Part shown: positions 9,746 through 21,758 of the stretch, piece after piece | How positions within the stretch are numbered: the first letter of the stretch is position 1 | How the letters are laid out: every line of letters begins with the position of its first letter | Assembly (NCBI GenBank): GCA_933822405.4 | Contig: CAKOGP040000224.1 | Location: 569,416 to 633,415 of the forward strand | DNA: 64,000 nucleotides | DNA from: Cylindrotheca closterium | Lineage: Eukaryota > Bacillariophyta > Bacillariophyceae > Bacillariales > Bacillariaceae | Direction of reading: 5' to 3' | Position numbers and translations under genes: made by a program | Notes under the pieces: generated by a model | Database searches by the model: none | What the model saw: only the letters and a program-made list of their open reading frames with translations | Told to the model about the DNA's origin: nothing

Positions 9746-11208
9746 ATGTCTCGAAAAGACAGTAGCTTGAGGGGTAGCAACCATAGCACCACCAGGCGAA
9801 GCTTTGACTTGCTAAGTCCTCGCAACAACCGAATCGGCAGTAAAAACAAGCTTAGCCGCAAATGGCGTAGCGAGCACATACGAAGAAAGAGTCGAGAAGA
9901 GGATTTTGATGATGACAGCGTCAGCTCCTCCTCATGTTCGTTTGGTTGCGATGACTACTACTGTCAACTATCATCCAAGAATGTGAACTTGACGGCGACG
10001 ACGACAACGACGAAGCCAAGCAGTATGATTACCTTGCCTCCCAGCCCACCAGAAGGCACAGCCATGTTCAGCAACGAGTCTTTCAAGATGATATACTTGA
10101 GTTGGGATGTCATTACTAACATGGCTCAAGGGAAGCAACAAATTGGGGAAAAGCTATTCGAGTTGTAAGTCATATATGTTTTTTTGTTTCTGTATATTTG
10201 AATCTTTTGGCATTGTACAACGCCATTCTCATGAATGAATCCATCGCTTTATGCAATCCAAACATCAGGCTCTCAGATGAAGAAGTCCCAATAGCTCGCT
10301 GGTTTGTCGGAGACAAGACGGCACATCGGACATCCTTTGTCGACATGATCGATATGCTTGTCAGCATGCTATCACCGACAGATCTGGATTTGGTATCCGA
10401 CGAATTGAAGTCGTTGGGCAAGAGGCACGCACAATACAACGAGGAACTCCTCCAAGTCTTTCTTCCTAGTTTGTTCCAACATTTGACGGATGCCTTTTGC
10501 AAGGCCCTCAAGCATTGCGTCCACGGACATTTGTTTGGACCACAACCACAACAGCAAGAAGTAGACAATAATGAGAAGGAGGAGGAGGAGGCATCATCAC
10601 CGCCATCAAATTCAAGAAAAATGTTGGCACGCAATTCCAGCCAACACGACCTCTTCAACGACGACTCGACGGATGAGTTGGAGGGCAAACGACCTAGCAA
10701 CTGGAAAATGGTGGAACATGCTTGGCAAGATCTCTTTTGGTACATTCGCTGTCAAATGGAGGAGGGTGCCATGGGGGAATACCAGCATCAGCAGCAACAA
10801 TTTCAAGAAGACTCTACTAGCAACAAGGAGTACAGTGTGGTATTGAAAAGTGAAGATGACGCTGCTGAAGAGAGTTCCTCAAAATGTCCCAAGCCCTGGT
10901 CATTCAGCTCCAGGTCGACGAGAAGGACATCAATGTCAAGTTTCAATAGCGCTACATCCAATATTTCCAACGACAGCGCAGCTACACCAAGTAGTGGAAG
11001 CGATGCGTCTGGTAGTCAAAAGAACAAGAAGAAAAAGACCAAGGCTATCCGCGGTCTCCCGAAGAAGCTACGATTGCTTCGACTGAATAGTATGTCTACC
11101 GACTTGGGGTTCTCCTCGAATCACCCCTCCTCCTCTAAAACGAAGCCAAAGGACCGCGGAATGAAAATGAAACGCCGGGCTTCCATGTCATCGATCCCAA
11201 CATTTTAG
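9746..11208 (+). CDS. Globin-like protein 1 with long disordered tails (two exons)
   Basis: Exon 1 is 9746-10164 and exon 2 is 10269-11208, separated by a 104-bp GTAAGT...CAG intron in phase 2. The spliced frame gives about 452 residues. The first 110 residues are Ser/Arg-rich and probably disordered. Residues about 113-250 look like a globin fold: LSWDVITN (A helix), an FVDMIDMLVSML helix, then LGKRHAQY, whose His matches the proximal F8 position of LG-R-H-Y type globins, followed by amphipathic helices. The intron joins L to LSDEE, and the paralogue at 34518-35589 has the same LSD junction, which supports the splice choice. The long C-terminal tail is rich in Gln, Ser and basic residues. 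Haem binding is inferred, not shown; the distal residue is unclear. Confidence 0.75.
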
Positions 11209-11978
11209 TGTATAGGTTCGATTATTGTATATATTATATATTTTTTAATACCTACAGTATCCTGCCTTGCGCTATTACACATCGCTGTACCATAACTGTA
11301 ATGGACGGTGGTGATTTTAAAATAGATACAGTATATTGAATATTGTTGGTGAAGGTGTCATATCACTCCCTTTCTCTGTATCGCCGACTGTCGAAAGTGC
11401 GATCAGCATCTCATCATCAGCCTACCATATCGAAATGAAAATTCAAAATCGGATGCTTGTGAAAAGAACAAAAATGCGCGTGCTTCTATGCTTGTTTGGA
11501 TGCTCTTCTTCGAGATCATGAATGAATGTTTGCAGTCTGTCTGTCACACGAACAATGCGAAAACATAGGAGCGACGTCCTCCTAAAAATACCGTCGTCCC
11601 CCAATTCTTCTTCTCACCGACCGTGCGTTGTTCCATCGTATTACCGGAATATCCATTTTCGTTTCCATTCAGCGTCATTTGCTTGTAGTTGGTTGTGCCT
11701 TGTGCCTTGTGCCTGATTGATTCCGATTGATTCCGATTGATTGATTCCGATTGAAACAAAGCCTTTCGGAGCGAAACCGTCGCATTGTTGAATGGAAAAC
11801 ACAAACTTCCTCATTTTTTTGAGAACAAACCATTGTGAAAACGAACCCTTGCTCCCTCAATAGACTCAAACTCAAACTCAAACTCAAACGCAAGGCTTCT
11901 CAAACACACAAAACTCATAAAATCTGAAGCTTCATTCATTACAGTAGGCATCGGTACCGGTAGTACTGTACGAATGCC
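11209..11978. other. Intergenic region with GATTGATTCC and CTCAAA repeats
   Basis: 770 bp upstream of K+ channel 1. It holds a GATTGATTCC-type repeat near 11713-11752, four tandem CTCAAA units at 11865-11888, a TACCGGTA palindrome at 11955-11962 close to the start codon, and several TACAGTA-like motifs. No gene supported. Confidence 0.5.
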
Positions 11979-14849
11979 ATGTCGTTTTACTTCAACACGC
12001 CGCGGAGTTCACCGTCCAAACAGCGCCGAAGCAACGTTGACATGGCTGGCAATGTTGGATCAGGAGGATCAGCAGGCTCGGATCATAGCCGATCTGAAAC
12101 TCTCACGCCAGAGACAGATCGCATGCAAACGGATCCCACAGTTGGCTCTGGGGGCAGCCCTGTCTTAGCTGGAAAGAAGCGCATCAACGGAAGACGACAG
12201 CTCATGTCCCTTCGGGATGCAAGTACAGCGGAATCTACTATTACAACTGCTACTGATAAATCGGAAGAGCAAGCTCCTTCTCCCGATGCGCTGCAAGGCT
12301 CGAATCATTCGGGAGACTTTTCCATCATTCACGAACTGCCCAAGATGGAAGCCAAGTCATCACATCAGCCCAATCGTGCGCGTACTTCTTCCAATGGCTC
12401 CATGTCGACCTTTAGCAGAAGCAGGCGCTCGGGTATGGCACCATCCAAGACAGGAAAGGAAGTCTCCAACGCCAAGGCTGGAAGAACCATTTTCAGTAAC
12501 ATCCACGCCAAGGTACAAATTCAAAAGATCAAAGAAGAGCACAAGAAGGAATCAAACTGGTGGGAAAGACTTGTTATCTTTCCCATGAGCAACTTTTATC
12601 GAGCGTGGTGGATGTTTACAGTCATCGCTACCATTTTTACATTCTTCTTTGAAACCTATCAGATTGGTTTCCCGCCGGGTGGTTTGACCGAACCCACCTC
12701 TCCCAGCAGTGTCATGAACTATTTACTCATTACGGTATTTGGAGTGGATATGGTCATCAACTTTAATCTTGCTTTTTTCACAGAAAATGATGAATTGGTA
12801 TACTCTCACCGAGACATTGCCAATCACTATTTATCCTTTTACTTTTGGATCGATCTCATGGGGGTCATGCCGTTCTATCTCATTGCCCTCAAGATCTCGG
12901 GATACTACCAAGAAGATACCCACCTGACACAATGGCTGTCTCTGCTACGATTGCTACGGCTAGTCCGAATGAGACGCGTCAAGCAACTCTTTGACATTAT
13001 CAAGTTCTCTTCCAAAGTCAGTCTCATGAGTCTGACGCTAATCCGAAATGGAGTTGCAGCAGGTGTATGGACGCATTTTGCGGCCTGTGTCTTTTTCTTT
13101 ATTGCCAAGCAATACGACTTTGACCCGGACAATACGTGGATTGGTCCACATGAAGACCAATCACCCGCAGAAGTCTACATTACCACCCTTTACTGGAGTG
13201 TGGTGACATTTACCACTGTCGGCTATGGTGATTTGTCACCGGTCAATACTGCAGAGCAAATATTCTCCATGATTTACATGCTCCTGAATATCATTCTCAT
13301 GTCCTACATTATTGGTTCCATCACCTTGTTGGTGGTGAAGAACGATGAAGCGACAGGCATGTACCGAGCCAACTTGCAGACGCTCCACAACTATTGCAAT
13401 GCCAATGACATGCTAGATGATGAACTCTACCCTCGACTCAAGACCCAGCTCAAGGTGGAATTCAATCACCGAGACATGGGAGATGAAATGGTGCTGAGCA
13501 AGTTCCCCAAGACAATGCGCCAAAAAGTATTGTACAAATTGTACAGTCCATGTCTCGAGGGGACCAATCTCATGAATGGTATCCGACAGCATTTCATTAC
13601 CGATTTCTTGTCGGCCTGTCGCATTGTCATCTTTTCGAGTGGCGAAGAACTGCTGACACGAGGTGCTGTCAGTTCGGATCTCTTCCTTCTCGTCGAAGGC
13701 GCCGTCGAGCTCTCGTCTCCAGAACTGACCAGAGCAAGCCGCGTCCATTCGACTCATGCCGGTGATGAAAAGGGCAAGGTACGAAGGATCATGGAAGACC
13801 AAGATTTCATTAACGAGATTTCCTTCTTTACGGAATCTCCTCAGATTGATACGGTCCGAACCTTGACCGTTACCAAGACGCTGATCATTGCCAAGAGTGA
13901 GTACCGAGTGATTTCCAATAATCATCCCGGTAGCGTCGGAAGACTCCTTCACAATTTGTTGCTCAAGGTGAAAGCCATTCGAGACATTCAAGAGCAGTCT
14001 CATGAGACCTCGAACATCATGCCCAAGTTGCCCAAAAGTGTTCCTGTACTCTTTGCTGGTTCGGAATTTGATGCTTCCCAAGTGAGTACCTATGACGAAT
14101 CAGAGTCTGGCGAAAAGATGCCTCAAAACTTGACGGCCGCTCAAACGGAAGCGGCTCTGGCGTCCGTCCAAGATTTGGTGGAAATGCACATTAATCGGCA
14201 GCAGGATGATCACACGACACGATTCCTCTTTGCGGCAAGTCGTGACGATGTGGCTAGCATTCGTCTCATGTGCGATCAAGGTTTTGATCCCGATAGCTCC
14301 GATTACGATTCCCGCACGGCCCTCATGGTGGCCAGCATGAAGGGCAACATTGACACGATCGAAAAATTGCTCGAGTATGGTGCGGATCCTCATTTGAAGG
14401 ATCACCATGGGACCTGTGCCCTTTTGGAAGCCATTGAAAATGGACACGATGTCGCGATTGACATTTTGCTGAATGAACGCACCCATCCTGATATGCATTG
14501 GTTGGACGATGCACGAGCATCGGGTCTTTTGAACCAAGCGGTCTCGGATGGAGACATTCAAAAGCTCCAACGTCTCATCAAGGCAAATGTGAATTTGGAT
14601 GCTGGTGATTATGATATGCGAAGACCCATTCACATTGCCGCTTCGGAAGGGAACATGTCAGCCTTTCGTGTATTGGTGGAAGCTGGAGCGGACCTTATGG
14701 TGCTGGACCGATGGGGCAATTCTGTGGAAGACGATGCCAAGCGCGCCCGCAACGGCAAGTTGGTGGATTATCTGAATCAACAGAATCTGTTTCGAAGCGA
14801 TTCAAGGGGAAACCTGACACCATTGGCTGAAGAACACGCTGTTGCATGA
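11979..14849 (+). CDS. Voltage-gated K+ channel 1 with cyclic-nucleotide-binding-like and ankyrin domains
   Basis: One uninterrupted frame of 956 residues. A Ser-rich N-terminus leads to S1-S6 (about residues 207-455): S4 has regularly spaced arginines ([12 protein letters not shown]), the pore has the K+ filter TTVGYGD near residue 412, and S6 follows. A C-linker and a cNMP-binding-like domain occupy about 525-660; its phosphate-cassette segment reads [17 protein letters not shown], closer to plant Shaker channels (AKT/KAT) than to animal CNG/HCN channels. Ankyrin repeats follow at about 745-940 (for example [16 protein letters not shown]). The domain order S1-S6, C-linker, CNBD, ankyrin is that of plant AKT1. 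By inference it is a plasma- or endo-membrane K+ channel. An out-of-frame ATG sits 5 bases upstream (11974). The paralogue is at 16618-19269. Confidence 0.92.
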   Translation: MSFYFNTPRSSPSKQRRSNVDMAGNVGSGGSAGSDHSRSETLTPETDRMQTDPTVGSGGSPVLAGKKRINGRRQLMSLRDASTAESTITTATDKSEEQAPSPDALQGSNHSGDFSIIHELPKMEAKSSHQPNRARTSSNGSMSTFSRSRRSGMAPSKTGKEVSNAKAGRTIFSNIHAKVQIQKIKEEHKKESNWWERLVIFPMSNFYRAWWMFTVIATIFTFFFETYQIGFPPGGLTEPTSPSSVMNYLLITVFGVDMVINFNLAFFTENDELVYSHRDIANHYLSFYFWIDLMGVMPFYLIALKISGYYQEDTHLTQWLSLLRLLRLVRMRRVKQLFDIIKFSSKVSLMSLTLIRNGVAAGVWTHFAACVFFFIAKQYDFDPDNTWIGPHEDQSPAEVYITTLYWSVVTFTTVGYGDLSPVNTAEQIFSMIYMLLNIILMSYIIGSITLLVVKNDEATGMYRANLQTLHNYCNANDMLDDELYPRLKTQLKVEFNHRDMGDEMVLSKFPKTMRQKVLYKLYSPCLEGTNLMNGIRQHFITDFLSACRIVIFSSGEELLTRGAVSSDLFLLVEGAVELSSPELTRASRVHSTHAGDEKGKVRRIMEDQDFINEISFFTESPQIDTVRTLTVTKTLIIAKSEYRVISNNHPGSVGRLLHNLLLKVKAIRDIQEQSHETSNIMPKLPKSVPVLFAGSEFDASQVSTYDESESGEKMPQNLTAAQTEAALASVQDLVEMHINRQQDDHTTRFLFAASRDDVASIRLMCDQGFDPDSSDYDSRTALMVASMKGNIDTIEKLLEYGADPHLKDHHGTCALLEAIENGHDVAIDILLNERTHPDMHWLDDARASGLLNQAVSDGDIQKLQRLIKANVNLDAGDYDMRRPIHIAASEGNMSAFRVLVEAGADLMVLDRWGNSVEDDAKRARNGKLVDYLNQQNLFRSDSRGNLTPLAEEHAVA

Positions 14850-15314
14850 TGATTTGATTATGACTTTCTCCACCTGCTTTCAACAAGCATCGATCTTTGT
14901 TCCATTTTTTTTGTAATCTCTTGAATGATTAAAATAATATATTTGTATAATTTTGAATTGTAGGACTACTGTATTATATAGGTCAAGCAGCTGCCGTTTG
15001 CAATCAGCAATCAATACATAGTAGAAATGACTGTGTATTTGCATGTGCATTTGCATTAAAAAGGCATAGACAGATGGGTTTCCCAAGATTGTTTCAGTTA
15101 GTTGACGTTACAATATATTGTCTGTTGCGTAACGCGAAACGCTTTCATCATGCATAATAATAATATCAAATGGCATGGTGGCCAGGCGATTTCGAATGAC
15201 TCATTCGACTGTTGTCTCAACTTCCATCCGAAAGAATGATTATAAAACCAGAAGAGAAGACGATCATCTCGCCTCTCTTAATTTTCGTTGTGTTGTCACC
15301 GAACACGAACGCAC
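14850..15314. other. Intergenic region upstream of the acylphosphatase gene
   Basis: 465 bp, AT-rich. It contains a TGACGT core near 15098-15104. No gene or strong repeat seen. Confidence 0.45.
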
Positions 15315-15959
15315 ATGAGGATTTCTTCGACAATAATAGAACAACACGCTGCACTGCAAAAGTCCAAAGCTCTTGTCATACTAGCTGCATCCATCACTGC
15401 ACTGGGGTATTTCACTTTGCAAGATCAGAATCCCATTACTATATATACGACAATCTCATTATCCGAATTATCAAGAATGAGTTCTCCTTCCCCTTCTTCC
15501 ACCCACCAAAACCGATTCATCCATCCAACGACCGACGCCAACAAGAATGACAACTCCATTCATCTTTCTGGTTTCTCTTATCGAGTTCATGGAAAAGTAC
15601 AAGGAGTCTCCTTTCGAAAATATACTCAACAAAAGGCCACGGAACTTGGATTGAGCGGTTGGATTCGCAACAACAAGTCGAATGGTACCGTAGAGGGGCA
15701 AGTACTCTGCTGTAGCAATAACAATAACAGCAACAGCAACAACAATGATAAATGCAATCAAATGAAAATGTGGTTGCAAAATGAAGGGTCTCCACTATCC
15801 GAAATTGAGCATGCTCATTTTGAAACCATAGACGACGAACATGAGAATGATGATCAGGACCTGCAAGCCTTGTGGAAAAATCTTTGCGGAAGCAGCAGTA
15901 GCAAACAAAATTCCGAGCCAGTGTTTGAGATCCGCAAGACGGTTGGAAAACGGAAATAA
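15315..15959 (+). CDS. Acylphosphatase with N-terminal membrane anchor
   Basis: A single-exon frame of 214 residues from the ATG at 15315; another in-frame ATG at 15288 would add nine residues. Acylphosphatases hydrolyse carboxyl-phosphate bonds such as in 1,3-bisphosphoglycerate. The core starts near residue 88: HGKVQGVSFRKYT contains the phosphate-binding loop with catalytic Arg101, and GWIRNNKSNGTVEG carries the catalytic Asn119. The usual enzyme is about 90-100 residues. Here the domain is preceded by a hydrophobic helix (ALVILAASITALGYFTL, about 20-35) and a Ser/Asn-rich linker, and it is interrupted after GQV by an Asn/Ser run in the loop before the second helix. By inference it is an anchored or organelle-targeted form. 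It lies between the two K+ channel paralogues. Confidence 0.88.
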   Translation: MRISSTIIEQHAALQKSKALVILAASITALGYFTLQDQNPITIYTTISLSELSRMSSPSPSSTHQNRFIHPTTDANKNDNSIHLSGFSYRVHGKVQGVSFRKYTQQKATELGLSGWIRNNKSNGTVEGQVLCCSNNNNSNSNNNDKCNQMKMWLQNEGSPLSEIEHAHFETIDDEHENDDQDLQALWKNLCGSSSSKQNSEPVFEIRKTVGKRK

Positions 15960-16617
15960 GAAGTGAGAGTGCGGCATGCATCATAGATTTTACAAGAAGA
16001 ATGATGATGCTGGATCATGACGATGATGATGATGGAACACAGCATGATACCATCCTTCACTACCAAAAGCACTAGCAACGACTAAGAAGGAGCGAATTGA
16101 TTTGATTGCGATGCTAAGAAAGAATGCTATGCTATAAATAAAGCAACAACGTACAGTAAGTAGCTAATTGAGAGGATGATAAGAAATTATCGAACTGAGT
16201 ATTTCAGGGGTCCATTATTCCTCTACTGAATAATAGCCTGCCCCCAAAGATGATACCAAAACCGTCGGATCAGAAACACACACACGACACACGCTCGCGC
16301 GCGGCGTATTTTCGTGTGACGAAATAAATTTGGGAAAACCAAGAACGAACTTTTGAATATTCAATATGACTGTTACTGAAAATAACCATCGACGCAAGCA
16401 CATATTAAAAGCCCTGCACTTTCAACTTGCATTAGAAGTACCTTACCGTATACCGGTATATATAATAGAAACGCTCATACCACACAACAAGCAATCTAGA
16501 GCATCATCGATGAACTGTTTGTGCTAACAGCCTAGCATCAAAAGCAATAGCCACAATATAGCAATAGCAACAATATAGCAATAGCAAAATTGTATAATAA
16601 CAACAATATAAATTAAA
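15960..16617. other. Intergenic region upstream of K+ channel 2
   Basis: 658 bp. It has a TACCGGTA palindrome at 16451-16458 and a run of imperfect CAATAGCAACAATATAG repeats at about 16545-16612, just before the start codon of K+ channel 2. No gene supported. Confidence 0.5.
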
Positions 16618-19269
16618 ATGGGAGTGCAGCGACCATCCGTCGTAAGCCGCAGTGTTTCCAATGATTCCCTCGGTTCCACGACGAGCAATCGAAGCGCCAA
16701 TGGACACAAAACGAGTCTCAAAGAGGTCACAAATGCCACTGCGGGAACCACCATCTTTAGCAACATTCACGCCAAAGTGCAAGTCGAACAAGTCTTGGAC
16801 ATTCACGAGAACGAATCCAATTGGTGGGAACGTTTGATCATTTTCCCAGGGAGCGTCTTTTACCGGATTTGGTGGGTCTTTACGGTTATTGCGACTGCCT
16901 TTACCTTCTTTTTCGAGACCTATCAAATAGGCTTTGGTCCGGGGGGGTTGTACCAAGCGAACGATCCAAGCAGCATTATCAACTTTGCCCTCAATTCCAT
17001 TTTTGGATTGGACATGGTGATTTCCTTCAATCTCGCCTTTTTCAACGATCAGAACGAGCTGGTGTATTCTCATCGAGACATTGCCAATCATTATCTATCC
17101 TTTTACTTTTGGATTGATCTCGTTGGAGTCATGCCCTTTTATCTCATTGTCTTGAGGATTACGGAACTCTACCGAGACGATACCCAATTGACGCAATTTT
17201 TGTCACTGCTGCGATTGCTACGGCTAGTCCGAATGAGACGCGTCAAGCAGCTCTTTGATATCATCAAGTTCTCTTCCAAAGTCAGTCTCATTAGTTTGAC
17301 TCTAATCCGAAATGGAGTGGCGGCCATTTTGTGGGCCCACTTTGCCGCCTGTGCCTTTTTCTTTATTGCCAAGCAATACCAGTTTGACCCGGACAATACT
17401 TGGATTGGTGCTTTGGATCAAGATGCAATGACTTCCTCTCAAGCCTATATCACTACCATGTATTGGAGTGTGGTGACATTTACAACAGTTGGTTATGGTG
17501 ATTTGTCCCCCATCAACAAGGAAGAAAAGGTCTTTGCCATGATTTACATGTTGCTCAATATTACCCTCATGTCCTACATTATTGGTTCCATTACTTTGTT
17601 GGTCGTCAAAAATGACGAAGCTGCTGGAGTGTATCGACATCATTTGCAGATACTTTACAAGTATTGCGCTCATAATAACATCATGGAGGACCTTCCGGCA
17701 CTCAAAACACAGCTCAAGGTGGAATTTGATGTCCAAGGTGGAGATGAAATGATTTTGAACAAATTCCCAAAGACGATGCGTCAAAAAGTATTGTATAAAT
17801 TATACAGTTCCCCTCTCCAAGATACCTATTTGATGGAAGGGATTCGACAACATTTCATTACGGATTTCCTCTCGGCCTGTCGGATTGTCATTTTTTCCAG
17901 TCAAGAAGAGTTGTTGACCAGAGGTGCCACCAGTTCGGATCTTTTCTTTTTGGTGGAAGGCGCCGTCGAACTTTCGGCACCCAAGAATCTTCGAAGTCGT
18001 CCATCCTTCAAACGAGCCTTTTCCTATGGCGACACCAACCATATCCCTACCGACCAAAAGTCACGAGTCTTGGACCGACGGGATTTTATCAATGAATTGT
18101 CCTTCTTTACCGAATCGCCACAAATCGATACCGTCCGAACCTTGACGGTGTGCAAAATGCTCATGATTACCAAACCGGAATTCATGTTTATTGCTGACGA
18201 TCATCCCAACAGTTTTGGCAAATTGTTGAAAAATCTATGTCGCAAGGTCAAGCAATTTCGAAAAAATCAAGACATGATGCACATGCCAACCTTGCCCGTC
18301 TGCATGGAACATTCCGAACTGCCACAAGAAGAATGGAACATGTCAGACTCGGATGATGATAGTAATGATGATGATCACTTTCACGATGGTGATAGTACCA
18401 TTGATGCCGAACATCATACCGTCATGCACAGTTTGACGTCAGCCCAAATTGAAGCAGCCTTGTCCACGGTCCAAGACATGTTGGACAATCACGTCACTCG
18501 ACAAAAGGATGAAAGTACGACTCGCTTTTTGTTGGCCGCCAGTCGAGACGATGTGGCGACCATTCGGCACATGTGCAATCGAGGCTTTGATCCAGACTCG
18601 GCCGATATGGACTATCGAACCGCCTTAATGGTGGCCAGTATGAATGGCCATTTGCGGACGGTGGAAAAGTTGTTGGATTTTGGAGCCAATCCTCATTTGA
18701 AGGATCATCATGGGACGTGTGCCATGTTGGAAGCCATTAACAATCGACACGATGAAATCATTGATGTCCTACTGGAAGAACATACTCATCCAGATATGAA
18801 TTGGCTCAGTGATGCTCGAGCCTCGGCGTTGTTGAATCAAGCGGTTTTTGACCGAGATCTTCCACAGCTACAGCGATTATTGAAAGCCAATGTCAATGTC
18901 AATGCCAAAGACCATGTAGATCGGCGGCCGGTACACATTGCAGCTGCCGAAGGCAACATTGCTGAATTTCAACTCTTGGTGGAAGCTGGAGCAGATTTGG
19001 ATGTGAAAGATCATTGGGGCAATACGGTAATGGAAGAAGCCAAACGATCGGGGAATGCCGAAGACATTATGGATTATTTGCTACAGAGTACACTGTGTCG
19101 GTCGACGGCCAACGTCAGTGAGAGTATGTTGTCCGTCTTGTCGGAAGAAGACAACGAGGACGAACTGACCAATAGTCTTCGGGAATCACCCTTGACGCCT
19201 TTGACACAACGGCCATCTATTTTGGAATTTCCTTCGACGCCCCCAACGCCACGACGATATGCAGCATGA
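16618..19269 (+). CDS. Voltage-gated K+ channel 2 with cyclic-nucleotide-binding-like and ankyrin domains
   Basis: One uninterrupted frame of 883 residues, a close paralogue of the gene at 11979-14849 in the same orientation. The two share the N-terminal block [11 protein letters not shown], the ESNWWERL lead-in to S1, all six membrane helices, the Arg-rich S4 and the TTVGYGD filter (near residue 289), the plant-like cassette [14 protein letters not shown] and the ankyrin block at about 637-830. The differences are a much shorter N-terminus, an acidic Asp/His insert before the ankyrins (near residues 575-600) and a longer Thr/Pro-rich C-terminus ending LTPLTQRP. These may change gating or partners. 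Like its twin it is intronless. The pair could form heterotetramers, as plant Shaker subunits do; that is an inference. Confidence 0.92.
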   Translation: MGVQRPSVVSRSVSNDSLGSTTSNRSANGHKTSLKEVTNATAGTTIFSNIHAKVQVEQVLDIHENESNWWERLIIFPGSVFYRIWWVFTVIATAFTFFFETYQIGFGPGGLYQANDPSSIINFALNSIFGLDMVISFNLAFFNDQNELVYSHRDIANHYLSFYFWIDLVGVMPFYLIVLRITELYRDDTQLTQFLSLLRLLRLVRMRRVKQLFDIIKFSSKVSLISLTLIRNGVAAILWAHFAACAFFFIAKQYQFDPDNTWIGALDQDAMTSSQAYITTMYWSVVTFTTVGYGDLSPINKEEKVFAMIYMLLNITLMSYIIGSITLLVVKNDEAAGVYRHHLQILYKYCAHNNIMEDLPALKTQLKVEFDVQGGDEMILNKFPKTMRQKVLYKLYSSPLQDTYLMEGIRQHFITDFLSACRIVIFSSQEELLTRGATSSDLFFLVEGAVELSAPKNLRSRPSFKRAFSYGDTNHIPTDQKSRVLDRRDFINELSFFTESPQIDTVRTLTVCKMLMITKPEFMFIADDHPNSFGKLLKNLCRKVKQFRKNQDMMHMPTLPVCMEHSELPQEEWNMSDSDDDSNDDDHFHDGDSTIDAEHHTVMHSLTSAQIEAALSTVQDMLDNHVTRQKDESTTRFLLAASRDDVATIRHMCNRGFDPDSADMDYRTALMVASMNGHLRTVEKLLDFGANPHLKDHHGTCAMLEAINNRHDEIIDVLLEEHTHPDMNWLSDARASALLNQAVFDRDLPQLQRLLKANVNVNAKDHVDRRPVHIAAAEGNIAEFQLLVEAGADLDVKDHWGNTVMEEAKRSGNAEDIMDYLLQSTLCRSTANVSESMLSVLSEEDNEDELTNSLRESPLTPLTQRPSILEFPSTPPTPRRYAA

Positions 19270-20210
19270 TTATTATTTTATTATGATTATGATGGATGAT
19301 ATTGGATTGAGAGAGTATCTTGTTGGCCTTGATGATGACTACCACAATATTGAATATGTATTATCGAACAACAGACGAACGAACGCCAAAATACCAACTG
19401 TGGTATTAGACATATAATAGAGCTGATAAATCACTAATGTATTATTTTGAATGAATTTCGATGGCATGGTGGACTTGTACCTACTGTTGGAATTTACCGT
19501 ATGGCGTGAGAAGATATAATAAATACAGAACGAGTATAATATATATATCTATATATATTATAACATATGCCCCCACAATAAATTCGGGTATCATAATTCA
19601 GTCGTTCGTGCTACCGCGGTTTACCGCTCACTTCCAAAGGAACCGATGAGTACCGCAGCATTCAAAGTTCGGTCCCGGATTTCTGTCCTGCTCCACGCCT
19701 GCCTTTACAATTCGTACTTTGCAACACTTATATATGTCTACATTGTAATGATGACCCCGCTTCTGTTTGAGTTTTCTAGAAGCATGACGATCAATTTCTG
19801 ATTATGCGTTTCGCGCGCGCAAGCAATAGCAGCCCGGCATGGCGGATGGAAGACTGACTGGAACAGATTTTAATAGAGCGTAGGGGTATTACCGGTATAT
19901 ATTTCCCGGTACGACGGAAGAAGCAAAAAGTAAGACGATTCTCAGCAGCACTGAGCTTACCACCGTTACCACATTACATAGTGCATCCAGTCGACCTTGC
20001 AACCCTTCCCAATTTCATACAACCAATAGCATCAGTGTCAGAGATTGAAGGTGTTTTTCGCTTACTTTCTTTCGACGATTTTCACGATACAAGTTTCATT
20101 CTCTTTGCTGCATTGAAATTATTCTCAGAAAAGCCTGAGGACTTTTGTGTTGTCGGACAATACTATACGGTATATGAGATACACACACACGTACGCGCAC
20201 TCACTGCAAG
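19270..20210. other. Intergenic region between K+ channel 2 and the acidic protein gene
   Basis: 941 bp, AT-rich with ATATAT stretches near 19538-19562, a TACCGGTA at 19890-19897 and a short CA repeat near 20180. No gene supported. Confidence 0.45.
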
Positions 20211-21758
20211 ATGAAGTTCTTTAAAAAGCCAAAACCAGAGAAACTGTTAGAAGCCATCGTTTTGGACGTGTTGCACTTTGGTACAGGTAAAAAGACATAT
20301 GCTGAAGATGATGCAGAACAAATCAAGGCTGCCAATCTTCAGTTTCTAGATGCCACCCCCGTGAAGTGGGGTGAGAACGAGGATCATACACAATCGGCGT
20401 TTATATTAGACGAAACCATTCGAGAAGTCAATCATCCGTTAAGACGTCAACAGGGCGATGCGGGTGCCTCGAATAATATTTCCCTGCAAATGCCAGATGA
20501 CTCGGATGGAGAAAGCTATCCGGAGATGGAATTACCGCCAGACATTGACATGAGCGATCCGATCATGTTGGAAGCCATCATAGCCCAGCGAGAATGGGAA
20601 CGAGAACGACGTCGATCAGAACGATCTCAGACGATTGAAGAAGATAGTGATGATGAAGATGAAGATGAGGATTATGACTTTGATTCGGAATACTCCTCCG
20701 ATCGTGAGGAAGAGGACGATCGATCGTATACTGACGACGATGATGACGATGACGATGATCGATCCTATGCCAGTCGTAGCGTCAGTGTCATTGACGACGA
20801 TGATGCTAGTCGTAGCGTCATTGAAGATGATGAAAATTACAGTACTCATGATGATGAAGATGACTCGAGTTTTCGTCAAGCTCTTGGTGAAGCAGCAACG
20901 GATGATGAACATGACGTTGAAACCGAAAACTATTCGGATAATGAGCTAGAGGATGACAACAGTCATACCGGAGATGAACATGATGATGATGATGATGATA
21001 ATGATAACCATGATGAAGACAATAGTTATCGTGAGGAAGCACCGGAAGATAATTTCAGTGATGAATTTTCAGAGACCAATGAACAAGAACGCCCAATCGA
21101 TGTGGGCGTTCATGAAGAAAAACCACCAGAGGAAGATCGTTATGTTCCCAATAACGACGATGATCAAGATACTCCAGATTACTCCGCTCACGCCGAGCGC
21201 TGTCAAGAGGATGATGATCGTTATGATGATGATTCAGATGCTGATTATGATGCAGCGGATGATGCTGCTTCTGCCGATCAAAGTCACGACGATCAAAGTC
21301 AAAGTCAGTACAGTGGCAGCTACCAAGATGACGCCACCACCAACGATGACGATGACGATGATAAATCCTACGTCTCGGATGAAAGCAGTGTAAAAGACTC
21401 CAAGCGTCGAGCTGTGGAAGGCGACTACGACGACTATGATGACCATCAAGATGATGATCGTTCGGCATATTCCCGCTGCGATCAATCTGTAGACTCACGG
21501 GCTTCCTTTCAAAGTTCTTCGGAAAAGAATGCTAGTCATCGTAGCGGTTCGCGCTGCTATGACTATTCCGATGATGCATTCTTGCAACAACGGGAAGAGG
21601 AAGAAGAACGAGAATTGGAAACCTTGGAAGAAGCAAGACGAAACTTGGCAGAAGGCGAAAAGATGCATCCCTTTCTACTGGAGCATTACATGGCCCTCAA
21701 AGAACGAAAAGAAGCACGAAGACGATTGTCCCAAAGAGTCTCGCTTGTTGCTAGATGA
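20211..21758 (+). CDS. Highly acidic Asp/Ser-rich protein of unknown function
   Basis: A single-exon frame of 515 residues from an ATG at 20211. It has a short basic N-terminus (MKFFKKPKPEKLLEAIVLDV) and a folded-looking first 90 residues, then about 330 residues dominated by Asp, Glu, Ser and Tyr (runs of DDDDDDD, repeats of DRSYxSRSVS). A C-terminal coiled-coil-like helix follows, rich in Glu and Arg (LETLEEARRNLAEGEKMHP). The acidic region is made of GAT/GAC/GAA codons and produces long shadow frames on the other strand. Such composition fits a Ca2+-buffering or histone/chromatin-binding protein, but no domain supports either. The end modules flanking the acidic part argue against simple repeat expansion outside a gene. 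Confidence 0.65.
   Translation: MKFFKKPKPEKLLEAIVLDVLHFGTGKKTYAEDDAEQIKAANLQFLDATPVKWGENEDHTQSAFILDETIREVNHPLRRQQGDAGASNNISLQMPDDSDGESYPEMELPPDIDMSDPIMLEAIIAQREWERERRRSERSQTIEEDSDDEDEDEDYDFDSEYSSDREEEDDRSYTDDDDDDDDDRSYASRSVSVIDDDDASRSVIEDDENYSTHDDEDDSSFRQALGEAATDDEHDVETENYSDNELEDDNSHTGDEHDDDDDDNDNHDEDNSYREEAPEDNFSDEFSETNEQERPIDVGVHEEKPPEEDRYVPNNDDDQDTPDYSAHAERCQEDDDRYDDDSDADYDAADDAASADQSHDDQSQSQYSGSYQDDATTNDDDDDDKSYVSDESSVKDSKRRAVEGDYDDYDDHQDDDRSAYSRCDQSVDSRASFQSSSEKNASHRSGSRCYDYSDDAFLQQREEEEERELETLEEARRNLAEGEKMHPFLLEHYMALKERKEARRRLSQRVSLVAR

Noticed and set aside
19981..20214. 77-codon open frame just before the acidic protein gene
   Set aside because: Its first codon is GTG, it has no recognisable features and it overlaps the next start codon; probably leader sequence.
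20616..21498. Long His- or Ile-rich frames antisense to the acidic protein
   Set aside because: GAT/GAC repeats read backwards give long open frames automatically; they carry no independent signal.
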